A DNA stretch of 64,000 bases from Novosphingobium sp. ERN07 (GTDB lineage: Bacteria > Pseudomonadota > Alphaproteobacteria > Sphingomonadales > Sphingomonadaceae): contig NZ_JABAID010000012.1 of the NCBI RefSeq assembly GCF_012641335.1, positions 59,791 through 123,790 on the forward strand, given 5' to 3'. Made by a program: the position numbers and the translations under genes. Shown here one piece after another: positions 44,514-53,695 of the stretch; the first letter of the stretch is position 1; the number at the start of each line of letters is the position of its first letter. The notes under the pieces were generated by a model. The model was not told where the DNA came from and made no database searches. It was given only the letters and a program-made list of their open reading frames with translations.

Positions 44514-45650
44514 TTACGCAAACCGCTTGATCGAATAGCCCTCAATCGGAATGTCGGTATGCCCCGTGGCGATCAGTTCGGCCATCGTCTCGCCCACGCC
44601 GGGGCCGATCTGGAACCCTGAGCCGGAGAAGCCGAAGGCATAGAACAGGCCGGGCACGGTGCCGCTCGGCCCCATCACCGGCAGGCTATCGTCGGTATAG
44701 CCTTCGATGCCCGACCACACGCGGATCACCTGCAATTTCGCCAAAGCAGGCGCAAGGCGGCGCAAGTGGTGGAACTGGGTCATCGTGTTCTGCGGCATTA
44801 CATAGGCGCGATATTCGTCCGGGTAAGAAGGAGCGCGCGTGGAGCCGCCCAGCACGATATTGCCGCGTGCGACCTGCCGGAAATAGACGGTTTCCACCTC
44901 GTCAGGCGTCATCACCCCCACGGCGGGCAGGATGGCGTAGGGCACAGGTTCGGTCACGCTCATCGTCGGCGCGCGGGGGGTCAGCTTCACCGGCTCGCCA
45001 AACTGGCTGACGATCTTGCCGGCCCATGCACCCGCCGTCACCAGCAGCGTCGGTGCGCGGAAGCGGCGGCCATCTTCGGCTTCCAGTACGAAGTCCTCAC
45101 CGATCTTGGCGGCGTGAACGATCTTCGTATCCTCAACCACCTGCGCCCCCAGCTTCATCGCCGCGCGGGCAAAGGCGGGTGCGGCAAGGCGCGGGTTGGC
45201 GTGACCATCCAGCGCGGAATGCGATCCAGCCAGCACGTCTGCCCCCAACCACGGAAACCGCTCGCGCAGCACGTTGCCCGACAGCAGCTCAAGATCGAGG
45301 CCTTCTTCGCGCGCCTGCGCGGCGTATTCCTCCATCTTGCCGACGTTTTCGGGCCGATCGCGGAAGCACACGCGGATGTGGCCGTTCTGCAGGTATTCGA
45401 CGTCCGCGCCGAGCAGCTCGTTGGCGCTGCGCCAGATACGGCTTGCCCGGTTGGCCAGCGGCAACTGGCTGATCGGACGGCCTTGACGGCGCACGTTGCC
45501 AAAGTTGGTGCCGCTCGCCTGCCGCCCCACTTTGTCGGTTTCCAGCAGGACCACCGAAAGCCCGCGCTGCGCAAGGAAGAACGCGGCGGAGCAGCCCATC
45601 AATCCGCCACCGATAATCGCAACGTCTGCGGTACTTTCAGCGGCACTCAT
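44514..45650 (-). CDS. FAD-dependent DAO-family oxidase, small FAD subunit (HcnC/OoxB-like)
   Basis: The 378-residue protein has an N-terminal FAD loop DVAIIGGGLMGCSAAFFLAQRG and C-terminal GYTDDSLPVMGPSG...AFGFSGSGFQIGPGVGE, typical of D-amino-acid-oxidase-like enzymes. It is the third gene of a three-subunit oxidase with the two genes upstream. It dehydrogenates a C-N bond of an amino acid, opine or imino acid. Confidence 0.9.
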   Translation of the reverse strand: MSAAESTADVAIIGGGLMGCSAAFFLAQRGLSVVLLETDKVGRQASGTNFGNVRRQGRPISQLPLANRASRIWRSANELLGADVEYLQNGHIRVCFRDRPENVGKMEEYAAQAREEGLDLELLSGNVLRERFPWLGADVLAGSHSALDGHANPRLAAPAFARAAMKLGAQVVEDTKIVHAAKIGEDFVLEAEDGRRFRAPTLLVTAGAWAGKIVSQFGEPVKLTPRAPTMSVTEPVPYAILPAVGVMTPDEVETVYFRQVARGNIVLGGSTRAPSYPDEYRAYVMPQNTMTQFHHLRRLAPALAKLQVIRVWSGIEGYTDDSLPVMGPSGTVPGLFYAFGFSGSGFQIGPGVGETMAELIATGHTDIPIEGYSIKRFA

Positions 45651-47020
45651 ACGTCGGTCCTCGCTGTGCCAACAGGGATCGGTTTGACCGGTGCCTGCCC
45701 GCGCAAGCGCCCGGCGCATTCCACCGGCTCCCCGCGCAAGGCAGCGACGATTTCCGCCGAAGCATTGCCGCAATAGCGCCCCTGACAGCGCCCCATGCCC
45801 ACGCGGCTGAACGCCTTGGCCCGGTTGGTTTCGGTAGCATAGGCCTCGCTCACGCTGGCGCGCAGCGTGGCGGCGGTCACGCCTTCGCAACGGCAGACCA
45901 CCGTGCTGTCCGCCGTATCGGCAACGAACTGGTGCGGCCAGGGGAATGCCTCGGCCAGCCCTTGCGCAAACCGCACATAACGCACGCGTTCTGCGCGCAG
46001 GTGACGGCAACGGTCCTTGTCCACTGCCACGCCCATATCGGCCAATGCCGCCAGCGCAGCCAGTTCCCCGGTCACTTCGGCTGATCGCGCGCCCAGAACT
46101 TTCGCGCCATCGCCCGCAAGGTACAGCCCCGGCACATGCGCGCGGCCATCGCCGTCGATTTCCGGCAGCCACTGCCGCGTCGCCTTGTCGAAGGCGAAGC
46201 TGGCGCGGGCGAGGTCGGCAATCTGGGTTTCTGGCCGCAAGTGCCAGCCCATCGCCACGGCATCGCATTCGAAATGCCGCAGCGTGCCCGATGCGGTGCG
46301 GATGGTCACGCCCGATACGCCGGTTTCAGGATCGCCGGTGATCTCGGCAGGAGTCATGCCCGAAAGCACCGTCACGCCCGCACGCTTAAGCGCCAGCGTC
46401 AGCTTCATGCCCTGCCACAACAGGTCGGGCTGCTCCGCCAGCTTGGGCAGCGCCTTAACCCGGCCCGCAAAGGGCGAGGTATCGAGCACGGCCACGACAT
46501 TCGCGCCCGCCTTCACATACTGCGATGCCACCAGATAGAGCAGCGGCCCGGTGCCCATGAACACCACTGCCCCGCCAATACTGCATGCCTGCGCTTTGAG
46601 CGCCACTTGCGATCCGCCCAGCGAATAGCATCCCGCAAGCTGCCAGCCGGGCACCGGAGCCAACCGGTCAGTCGCGCCCGAACAGACGATCAGCCGATCA
46701 TAGGGGATCGCTTCCGTCTCCCCCGCCCGCGTGGCCCAGACGTGGCCTTCCGCAACATTCCACACCAGCGTTTCGGGGCGATAGTCAATATGCGGCAACA
46801 GCGCATCGAACGCTCGGTGGACGGCAGCCGCGCGATGGGCTTCGGAGCCATAGAGCGTATCGTAGCTACGCTTGAAATGGTCAGGCTGGCGGCGATATAT
46901 CTGCCCGCCCGAACGGCGACCTTCGTCGATCACGACCGGGAGCACGCCAGCTTTCACCAGCGCTTCTGCCGCGCGCACGCCCGCAGGCCCCGCGCCCACG
47001 ATCACTACCTGTCCGTTCAT
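45647..47020 (-). CDS. NAD(P)/FAD oxidoreductase with BFD-like [2Fe-2S] domain (HcnB/OoxA-like)
   Basis: The 457-residue protein has VVIVGAGPAGVRAAEAL at the N-terminus, a second dinucleotide fold (VVFMGTGPLLYL) and a C-terminal Cys-rich domain (VVCRCEGVT...GMGRCQGRYCG, about residues 370-415) like bacterioferritin-associated ferredoxin. It overlaps both partner genes by 4 bp and forms the electron-transfer subunit of the complex. Confidence 0.9.
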   Translation of the reverse strand: MNGQVVIVGAGPAGVRAAEALVKAGVLPVVIDEGRRSGGQIYRRQPDHFKRSYDTLYGSEAHRAAAVHRAFDALLPHIDYRPETLVWNVAEGHVWATRAGETEAIPYDRLIVCSGATDRLAPVPGWQLAGCYSLGGSQVALKAQACSIGGAVVFMGTGPLLYLVASQYVKAGANVVAVLDTSPFAGRVKALPKLAEQPDLLWQGMKLTLALKRAGVTVLSGMTPAEITGDPETGVSGVTIRTASGTLRHFECDAVAMGWHLRPETQIADLARASFAFDKATRQWLPEIDGDGRAHVPGLYLAGDGAKVLGARSAEVTGELAALAALADMGVAVDKDRCRHLRAERVRYVRFAQGLAEAFPWPHQFVADTADSTVVCRCEGVTAATLRASVSEAYATETNRAKAFSRVGMGRCQGRYCGNASAEIVAALRGEPVECAGRLRGQAPVKPIPVGTARTDV

Positions 47021-47325
47021 GGTGCCACCGCCCAGTCCGCCGTCAGCGGCTGCGTCGAAATTGCAAGGCCCTCGGCCACCTCGGTCGAACAGGCGCGAAA
47101 GGCATTGCCATCAGCATCGCGCACCCAGCAATCCTGACACGCGCCCATCAGGCAAAAGCCCGCCCGCCGCTCCGGCCCGAACTCCGCGCTGCGCAGGGCA
47201 TGGCCATTGGCGAGCATCGCCACCATCAGCGTATCGCCCGTCAGCGCGGTAATGTCGCTGCCATCGACAGTCAGCCGCACCGGCGCGCGGTCAGTCTCGT
47301 CAAGGCGGCGGAAGCGGCCGGTCAT
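47017..47325 (-). CDS. [2Fe-2S] ferredoxin-like subunit (HcnA/OoxC-like)
   Basis: The 102-residue protein has CLMGACQDCWV...RACS, giving Cys58, Cys63, Cys66 and Cys79 as cluster ligands (CX4CX2CX12C). It is the small iron-sulfur subunit of the three-part oxidase. It overlaps the ABC ATPase gene upstream by 4 bp, tying the oxidase to substrate import. Confidence 0.9.
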   Translation of the reverse strand: MTGRFRRLDETDRAPVRLTVDGSDITALTGDTLMVAMLANGHALRSAEFGPERRAGFCLMGACQDCWVRDADGNAFRACSTEVAEGLAISTQPLTADWAVAP

Positions 47326-49070
47326 GCGGTCAATTCCTCCAGATCATGCAGTTCGTGATGGCACAGCAGGGCAAGGCCGTCTGCGGTCCTGACGAGCGGC
47401 GGCTCGGCATTGCACTTCCCACTCACCGCCACCGGACAGCGCGCAAGGAAGCGGCAAAGATCATCCCCCGCCTGCCCCGGCAGAACGCCCGCACGCGGGC
47501 TGGCGTGTTCCAGCCATCCGGCGCGCATTTCCGGTACAGAGGCCATCAGCAGGTCCGTATAGGGATGGTGTAGCCCGCGTGCGAAAGCCGCCGCGTCTGC
47601 CTGCTCCACCGCCGTCCCGCCATAAAGCACCAGCACGGAATCGCAGAAGGCGCGCACCGTGGAAATGTCGTGGCTGATAAACACCGTGGCGATGCCCAGA
47701 TCGCGGCGCAATTCGTCGATCAGTTCAAGGATCGCTGCGCCCACCACCGTATCAAGCGCCGATGTCACCTCGTCACACAACAGCACATCGGGCCGGGCGG
47801 CCAGCGCGCGGGCAAGGTTCACGCGCTGCTTCTGCCCGCCCGAAAGCTGGCGCACGTTGCGATCCGCCACGCTTGCCGGAAGGCGGATCAGATCGAGCAG
47901 GCGGGCAACTTCGGCCTGCGCCTCTGCCCCTTTCAGCCCGTGATAGAACGCCAGCGGACGCGCAAGCGTCTGCCCCACCGTATGCACCGGATTGAGCGCG
48001 GTATCGGCGTTCTGGAACACCAGTTGCACGCGGCGAAACTGTTCGCGCGTGCGGCCTTCCAGCCCTTTGGGCAATTCCTGCCCATCGATGCTGACAGACC
48101 CCGCACCGCGCGGCAGCAGCCCCGCAATCACGCGCGCCAGCGTGGATTTGCCCGAACCCGATTCCCCGATCACCCCCAGCGTCGCGCCTTTGGCAAGGGT
48201 TAGCGAAATGTCGCGCAGCACCGGCACTTTACCATAAGCGGCGTGGACACCTTCGACCTTGAGCAAGGGCGTCTGGTCCGCCATCGCAGGCGCGATGCGC
48301 GCATGGGGCCGCGCCGCCGCCATCAGCGTGCGTGTGTAATCGTCAACCGGGGCATGAAGGATCTGCTCTGCCGCGCCCTGTTCGCGCGTGCGCCCCTGAT
48401 TCAGCACCAGAATGCGGTCTGCCATCTGCGCCACCACGGCCAGATCGTGGCTGACATAGATCGCCGTTGCGCCCACCGCGCTGATCGCGGCCTTGAAGGC
48501 TTTGAGCACTTCGACTTGCGTGGTCACGTCCAGCGCGGTGGTCGGCTCGTCCAAGATCACCAGTTCGGGCCGCGTGATCAGCGCCATCGCCGCCATCAAC
48601 CGCTGCAACTGCCCGCCCGAAAGCTGGTGCGGATAGCGCGCGCCGATGGTGTCCGCGAACGGCAGCGCCAGTGCGCGAAACAGCTCGACCGCGCGGGCCT
48701 CTGCTTCCGCCTTCGAGGCCAGACCATGCACCAGCAGCGGTTCAGTCACTTGCGCCATGATCGTGCGCGATGGGTTGAACGCCGAAGCCGCGCTTTGCGC
48801 AACATAGGCCACCCGCCGCCCGCGCAAGGCCTGAAGCCCCGCCTCGTCAAGCTGGTCCACCCGCGTTTCGCCCAGCCGCACTTCGCCGGTGATCGTCGCG
48901 CCAAAGCGGGAATGGCCCATCAGCGCCAGCGCGATGGTCGTCTTGCCCGAACCTGATTCCCCGATCAGCGCCAGCACCTGCCCGCGCTCGATCTCGAACG
49001 AAACGCCATCAACGATGGCCTTGTCGCCCGCAGTGATGCGCAAGTCCTTTACCGAAACATGCGGGCTCAT
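47322..49070 (-). CDS. Fused oligopeptide/opine ABC transporter ATPase (DppD-DppF type)
   Basis: The 582-residue protein has two complete ATPase modules: Walker A GESGSGKTT and GESGSGKST, signatures LSGGQLQRLMAAMAL and LSGGQKQRVNLARAL, Walker B LVILDEPTTALDV and VLLCDEVTSALDT. A C-terminal Cys-containing tail (CRFLARCPVAVSGKCNAEPP) is the usual peptide-ABC extension. It powers the two permeases encoded immediately upstream. Confidence 0.95.
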   Translation of the reverse strand: MSPHVSVKDLRITAGDKAIVDGVSFEIERGQVLALIGESGSGKTTIALALMGHSRFGATITGEVRLGETRVDQLDEAGLQALRGRRVAYVAQSAASAFNPSRTIMAQVTEPLLVHGLASKAEAEARAVELFRALALPFADTIGARYPHQLSGGQLQRLMAAMALITRPELVILDEPTTALDVTTQVEVLKAFKAAISAVGATAIYVSHDLAVVAQMADRILVLNQGRTREQGAAEQILHAPVDDYTRTLMAAARPHARIAPAMADQTPLLKVEGVHAAYGKVPVLRDISLTLAKGATLGVIGESGSGKSTLARVIAGLLPRGAGSVSIDGQELPKGLEGRTREQFRRVQLVFQNADTALNPVHTVGQTLARPLAFYHGLKGAEAQAEVARLLDLIRLPASVADRNVRQLSGGQKQRVNLARALAARPDVLLCDEVTSALDTVVGAAILELIDELRRDLGIATVFISHDISTVRAFCDSVLVLYGGTAVEQADAAAFARGLHHPYTDLLMASVPEMRAGWLEHASPRAGVLPGQAGDDLCRFLARCPVAVSGKCNAEPPLVRTADGLALLCHHELHDLEELTA

Positions 49071-49891
49071 CCCTGCTTCTCCGCAGGTTTCAGCGCATCG
49101 ATCAGCAGGTTGGCCCCCACCGTCAGCGTGGCGATGGCAAGGGCGGGCACGATGATCGCGGGCGCGCCATCGGTCAGCCCCGAAATATTCTCGCGCACCA
49201 GCGATCCCAGATCGGCGTGCGGCGGTTGCACGCCAAGGCCAAGGAACGACAGGCCCGACAGCAGCAGCACGATGAACACGAACCGCAGGCCGAAATCCGC
49301 CAGCAGTGGATGGATCATGTTCGGCAGCACTTCCCGCAAGGCAATGTGCAGGCCCCCCTCACCCCGCGCCCGCGCTACGGTCACGAAATCGAGCGAGACG
49401 ACATTCACCGCCAGCGCCCGCGCGATGCGGAAGTTGCCGGGGACATAAGTGATCGCGGTGATGGTCAGCAGCAGCCCCAGCGAAGACCCGAAGGCCGCGA
49501 CCATGACCAGCGCGAAGATCTTCGACGGGATCGAAATCAGCGTATCCATCGCCCGCGAAAGCACCTCGTCCACCCAGCCCCCACGCACCGCAGCGGTCAG
49601 CGCCAGCGACGTGCCGATGGCGCAGGCCAGCAGCGCCGCGCCAACGCCGAGAAACACGGTGTAGCGCGCCCCCCACAACAGGCGGCTCAGCACATCGCGG
49701 CCAAGGTAATCGCTGCCGAGGAGGAATCTGGCCGAGAAGCCGGAGAACACATCGTAATCGACGAAGGCTCCCACCGGATGCGGCGCGAACAGCGGCCCGA
49801 GCAGCGCTGCCGCCAGCCAGAACAGCACCAGTCCCAGCCCGATCCGGCCCGAAAGCGGCAGCCCCTTGGCAAAGGCGATGAACCGGCTCAT
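49067..49891 (-). CDS. ABC transporter permease (DppC/NikC type)
   Basis: The 274-residue membrane protein has the N-terminal helix, HPVGAFVDYDVFSGFSARFLLGSDYLGRDVLSRLLWGAR (family signature) and the EAA-type loop ARARGEGGLHIALREVLPN. It pairs with the DppB-type permease, overlapping it by 4 bp. Confidence 0.94.
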   Translation of the reverse strand: MSRFIAFAKGLPLSGRIGLGLVLFWLAAALLGPLFAPHPVGAFVDYDVFSGFSARFLLGSDYLGRDVLSRLLWGARYTVFLGVGAALLACAIGTSLALTAAVRGGWVDEVLSRAMDTLISIPSKIFALVMVAAFGSSLGLLLTITAITYVPGNFRIARALAVNVVSLDFVTVARARGEGGLHIALREVLPNMIHPLLADFGLRFVFIVLLLSGLSFLGLGVQPPHADLGSLVRENISGLTDGAPAIIVPALAIATLTVGANLLIDALKPAEKQG

Positions 49892-50871
49892 TGCGCGCGC
49901 AGCCTTGGGTTGGCGAGGATCGCCACAACATCGGCCACCAGCACCAGCGCCAGATAAATGCCGCAGAAGATCATCGCGCAGGCCTGCAACAGCGGCATGT
50001 CGCGGCTTGTCACCGCGTTGACCATCAGGCTGGCAAGGCCGGGGAAATTGAAGATCGTCTCCACGATGATCGCCCCGCCAAGCAGATAGGACAGCGAAAG
50101 CGCCACCGCGTTGACGATGGGCCCGACGGCATTGGGCATGACATGGGCCATCACCACGCGGCGGAACGGCACGCCCTTCAGCCGCGCCATTTCCACATAG
50201 GGGCGGTCAAGCTGATCGGCCACCGCAGCGCGCGTCATCCGCGCCATCTGCGCCACGACGACCACGGCCAGCGAAAGCACCGGCAACGCGCACGACCGCA
50301 TCGTGTCCCACAGGCTCGCTTCCTCGCTCACCAGCGCGATGGACGGCAGCCACAGCAGCTTGACCGAGAACACCAGCACGCCCAGCGTCGCCACCAGAAA
50401 TTCAGGCACCGCCACGGCGGAAAGCGTCAGCACGTTGAGCGTGCGGTCCAGCCGCCCGCCGCGATTGATGGCCGATACGATGCCGATGGCCAGCGCCAGC
50501 GGGACCGAGACGAGCGCAGTGAACGCCGCCAGCATCAGCGAATTGGGCAGGCGTTCGGCAATCACATCGCGCACGGGCATGTTCGCCACCAGCGATTGCC
50601 CCGGGTCGCCTTGCAGCATCCCGCCCAGCCATGTGGCGTATCGCGTCAGCGCAGGCCGGTCGAGGCCCATCTCGTGCCGTAGCGCGGCCACCTGTTCGGC
50701 CGTGGCGCTCTGCCCCAGCGTTTCCTGCGCGGCATCGCCCGGCAGCAGGCCCGATATCGTGAAGACCACCACCGACACCAGCAGCAGCGTGATCAGCGCA
50801 GAACCGATGCGCTTGGCCAGAAGCGGCAGCACACCAGACAGTGCAGACCGAGGAGCGACCGAGCCAGCCAT
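49888..50871 (-). CDS. ABC transporter permease (DppB/NikB type)
   Basis: The 327-residue membrane protein has an N-terminal helix (RIGSALITLLLVSVVVF), LPGDAAQETLG, and the EAA loop EMARLKGVPFRRVVMAHVMPNA. The start MAGSVAPRS overlaps the stop of the binding-protein gene (TGATG) and is preferred to an ATG five codons earlier. Confidence 0.93.
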   Translation of the reverse strand: MAGSVAPRSALSGVLPLLAKRIGSALITLLLVSVVVFTISGLLPGDAAQETLGQSATAEQVAALRHEMGLDRPALTRYATWLGGMLQGDPGQSLVANMPVRDVIAERLPNSLMLAAFTALVSVPLALAIGIVSAINRGGRLDRTLNVLTLSAVAVPEFLVATLGVLVFSVKLLWLPSIALVSEEASLWDTMRSCALPVLSLAVVVVAQMARMTRAAVADQLDRPYVEMARLKGVPFRRVVMAHVMPNAVGPIVNAVALSLSYLLGGAIIVETIFNFPGLASLMVNAVTSRDMPLLQACAMIFCGIYLALVLVADVVAILANPRLRAQ

Positions 50872-52412
50872 CAGGCGTCCCACCACGCATATTCGGCAAA
50901 GCGATAGCCCATCAGCCCGCCCAGCGGGATCGCGGTCATCCCCTTCAGCCGCCGGTCATGCCCGTCCAGCATGTGGATGAACACCGGGATGGCCACGCCG
51001 CACTGGTCATGCACCAGTTGCTGCATCTCGCCGTAAAGTTCCTTGCGGCGCGCCTCGTCCGCATCGGCGCGGGCCAGCGTCAGCAACTGGTCAAAGCGGG
51101 GGTTCTTCCACCCGCTTTCGTTCCATTCGGCGTCCGACCGGAAAAACTGGCTGAACACCAGATCCGCCGTGGGCCGGGGATTGGTGTTGCCGAAGCTCAT
51201 CGGGTGCTTCATCCAGTGCGTGGACCAGTATCCATCGGCGGGCATCCGGTTCACCGCGAAGTCCAGCCCGGCCTGCGCACCATATTCCTGCAGGACCGAA
51301 GCCATATCGACCGAACCTGCCGCTGCGGGCGAACAGTAGATCGGCAGGCGCACACCTTTCAGGCCAGAGCGCGCGATGTGCCACTTCGCTCGATCCAGAT
51401 CGAGCACGGTCTGCGGCACGGCGGGGTTGTAATAGGGATGAAATGGCGGGATCGGCTGATCGTTGCCGATGGTGGCATAGCCCCGGAACAGAGCGCGCTT
51501 GATCAGCGGGCGGTCGATCAGGTGCTTGATCGCGGCCACGAAATCGGGATTGCCGGTGGGCAACTCGGTCTGCCGCATGATCAGATCGGTGTAGAGCGGC
51601 GAAGGCGTGGTCAGGATGCCATGCCCCGATGACCGCTCGATCCGCCGCGTGGACAGCGGCTGCACGGCGATGATCAGTTGCACGTCGCCCGCCAGCAGCG
51701 CATTCACCCGGCCAATCTCGTCGGGAATGGCAATGATCTCTATCCGGTCGAGATAAGGTTCACCATCGCGCCAGTATTCGGGGTTGCGCGTCACCACGGT
51801 GCGCACGCCGGGGCGGAAATCGGCAAGGCGGAACGGCCCGGTCCCATTGCCAGTGGGCTTGGCCTCGCCCGCCGGGACGATCAGGAAATGCGATTGCGAA
51901 AGGATCGCCGGAAGATCGGCATTCGCGCCTGCCAGCGTGATGATCACGCCATGCCGCCCATCGGCCCGCACATCGGCAAATTGCTTGGCGATAGAGGCGA
52001 CTTTCGACCCCAGCTTGGGATCAAGATGGCGTTGCAGCGAATGCACCACGTCGGCGCTGGTCAATTCCCGGCCATCGGCAAAGCGCACCCCGCGCCGCAG
52101 CGCGATGGCCCAAGTGATGCGATCTGTCGTTTCGATGCTCTGCGCCAGAAACGGACGCGGGCGCAGATCCGCTTCCATGCGGGTCAACCCACTGTAGAGG
52201 CAGAAGTGCCGCACATAGTCGGTCGCCATAGCGCCCTTGGCGGGATCGAGCGTGTCTGCGGTGGACGATGATTGCATCGCCACGCGGATCGATCCGCCCT
52301 GCCGTGGCAGTGCCCGCGCCGGTCCGACAAGACCGGGCAGCGCCAGCGCGCCTGCGCTGGCCAGACCTGCTCCGATCAGGCCGCGTCGGCTGAGATGCAG
52401 CGGCGCGCTCAA
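50871..52412 (-). CDS. ABC transporter substrate-binding protein, family 5
   Basis: The 513-residue SBP_bac_5-type protein has a Tat-like signal (LSRRGLIGAGLASAGALALPG) and family segments DTLDPAKGAMATDYVRHFCLYSGLTR and TWAIALRRGVRFADGRELTSADVVHSLQR. A TTG start overlapping the oxidase stop (TTGA) is favoured; the ATG at 52496 would overlap that gene by 88 bp. It captures a peptide- or opine-sized solute in the periplasm. Confidence 0.9.
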   Translation of the reverse strand: MSAPLHLSRRGLIGAGLASAGALALPGLVGPARALPRQGGSIRVAMQSSSTADTLDPAKGAMATDYVRHFCLYSGLTRMEADLRPRPFLAQSIETTDRITWAIALRRGVRFADGRELTSADVVHSLQRHLDPKLGSKVASIAKQFADVRADGRHGVIITLAGANADLPAILSQSHFLIVPAGEAKPTGNGTGPFRLADFRPGVRTVVTRNPEYWRDGEPYLDRIEIIAIPDEIGRVNALLAGDVQLIIAVQPLSTRRIERSSGHGILTTPSPLYTDLIMRQTELPTGNPDFVAAIKHLIDRPLIKRALFRGYATIGNDQPIPPFHPYYNPAVPQTVLDLDRAKWHIARSGLKGVRLPIYCSPAAAGSVDMASVLQEYGAQAGLDFAVNRMPADGYWSTHWMKHPMSFGNTNPRPTADLVFSQFFRSDAEWNESGWKNPRFDQLLTLARADADEARRKELYGEMQQLVHDQCGVAIPVFIHMLDGHDRRLKGMTAIPLGGLMGYRFAEYAWWDA

Positions 52413-53692
52413 TGCAACCAGTCCTGCAGGCGATACCACGCGCCTACCATCGGCAGGAACCACGGCTTGCCCAGATGGCCGGGGATCGCGGGCCACGAAA
52501 GGTCGGCAAAGGGATTGGCCGCCACATCGCCGCCCATTACGCGGGCCATGCGTTCACCCATCGCGGTGGCCATCTGCACGCCGTGGCCGCTGTATCCCAT
52601 CGCATAGAACAGCCCGTCATGCTCGCCCGCGCGCGGCAGACGGTCCGCCGTCAGGTCAATCGCTCCGCCCCAGCACGCGGCCACGCCGATGCCGGACAGC
52701 TCCGGGAACATCTCGCGCAGTTTGGCCTCAAGGATGCGGCCAGACTTCGCATCCGACGCCGGGTTCGACAGCGCAAACCGCGCCCGCCCGCCAAAGATCA
52801 GGCGGTTGTCGGCGGTCAGGCGGAAGTAATTGCCGATGATCCGGCTCGTCACATAATTGCGCCGGGTAGGGAAAAGATGTGCCGCCAGATCGGCAGGCAG
52901 CGGGTCGGTGGCGATCACGAAGCTGCCCACCGTCACGATACGGCGACGGAACCACCCGAACGGCGGATAAGGGCTGTTGCCCCCTGTCGCGACCAGAACC
53001 TGCTTCGCCCGCACGGAGCCGCGCGGCGTGGTCAGCTTCCATCCAGCGCCCGCGCGCTCCAACCCTTCGACCGGCGCGTTTTCCCATATCCGCGCGCCCG
53101 CCCGCACTGCCGCTTGCCCAAGGCCAACGCCCAGCTTGCCGGGATGCAGTTGCGCGCTCGTCGTCTGCACCAGCGCGCCGTGGAAGCCTTGGGCGTTGAT
53201 CTCGCCCGCAAGCTCACCGGGGCCGACGATCAGGACATTGGGGTCCACTTCCTTGAGCAGCAGCGCGTGCGCGGCTTCCAGTTTGGGAAAGTGTTCGGGC
53301 TTCGCCGCCAGCTTCGCGCGCCCGCAGCGGGTGAAATCGCAATCGATCCCCTCACGCGCGGCGATGCGGCCTACCGTCTCGACCGCTTCGACATGCGCCA
53401 GATACCACTTGCGCGCCAGATCGACGCCGTGGGCCGATGCCAGCGCGCCGAAATCATGCGCAGTCCCGGCATTGCACTGCCCGCCATTGCGCCCCGATGC
53501 CGCGCCCGCAATGCGCCCCGCCTCGAACAGCATGACGCTAGCCCCACTGCGCGCCAGTTCCAGCGCGGCGGACAGGCCGGTAAAGCCGCCGCCGATCACG
53601 GCAACGTCGCAATCGCCCTCGGCACGGCCCTGCTCACCACCTGCAAAGGGCGGCGTGCTGGATTGCCAGTAAGAGAGCGACTGCGGCTGCAT
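52409..53692 (-). CDS. FAD-dependent oxidase, OrdL/PuuB (gamma-glutamylputrescine oxidase) type
   Basis: The 427-residue DAO-family flavoprotein has CDVAVIGGGFTGLSAALELARSG and the GAASGRNGGQCNAG motif of the OrdL/PuuB group, ending FYAMGYSGHGVQMATAMGERMA. It would oxidise an amine or N-substituted amino acid to an aldehyde or imine. It lies 3 bp after the HAD gene and is coupled to the binding protein gene. Confidence 0.9.
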   Translation of the reverse strand: MQPQSLSYWQSSTPPFAGGEQGRAEGDCDVAVIGGGFTGLSAALELARSGASVMLFEAGRIAGAASGRNGGQCNAGTAHDFGALASAHGVDLARKWYLAHVEAVETVGRIAAREGIDCDFTRCGRAKLAAKPEHFPKLEAAHALLLKEVDPNVLIVGPGELAGEINAQGFHGALVQTTSAQLHPGKLGVGLGQAAVRAGARIWENAPVEGLERAGAGWKLTTPRGSVRAKQVLVATGGNSPYPPFGWFRRRIVTVGSFVIATDPLPADLAAHLFPTRRNYVTSRIIGNYFRLTADNRLIFGGRARFALSNPASDAKSGRILEAKLREMFPELSGIGVAACWGGAIDLTADRLPRAGEHDGLFYAMGYSGHGVQMATAMGERMARVMGGDVAANPFADLSWPAIPGHLGKPWFLPMVGAWYRLQDWLH

Positions 53693-53695
53693 CGA

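Noticed and set aside
44514..47325. Calling the three-subunit oxidase hydrogen cyanide synthase
   Set aside because: Subunit architecture is shared with opine and proline oxidases, and the operon context is import and catabolism.
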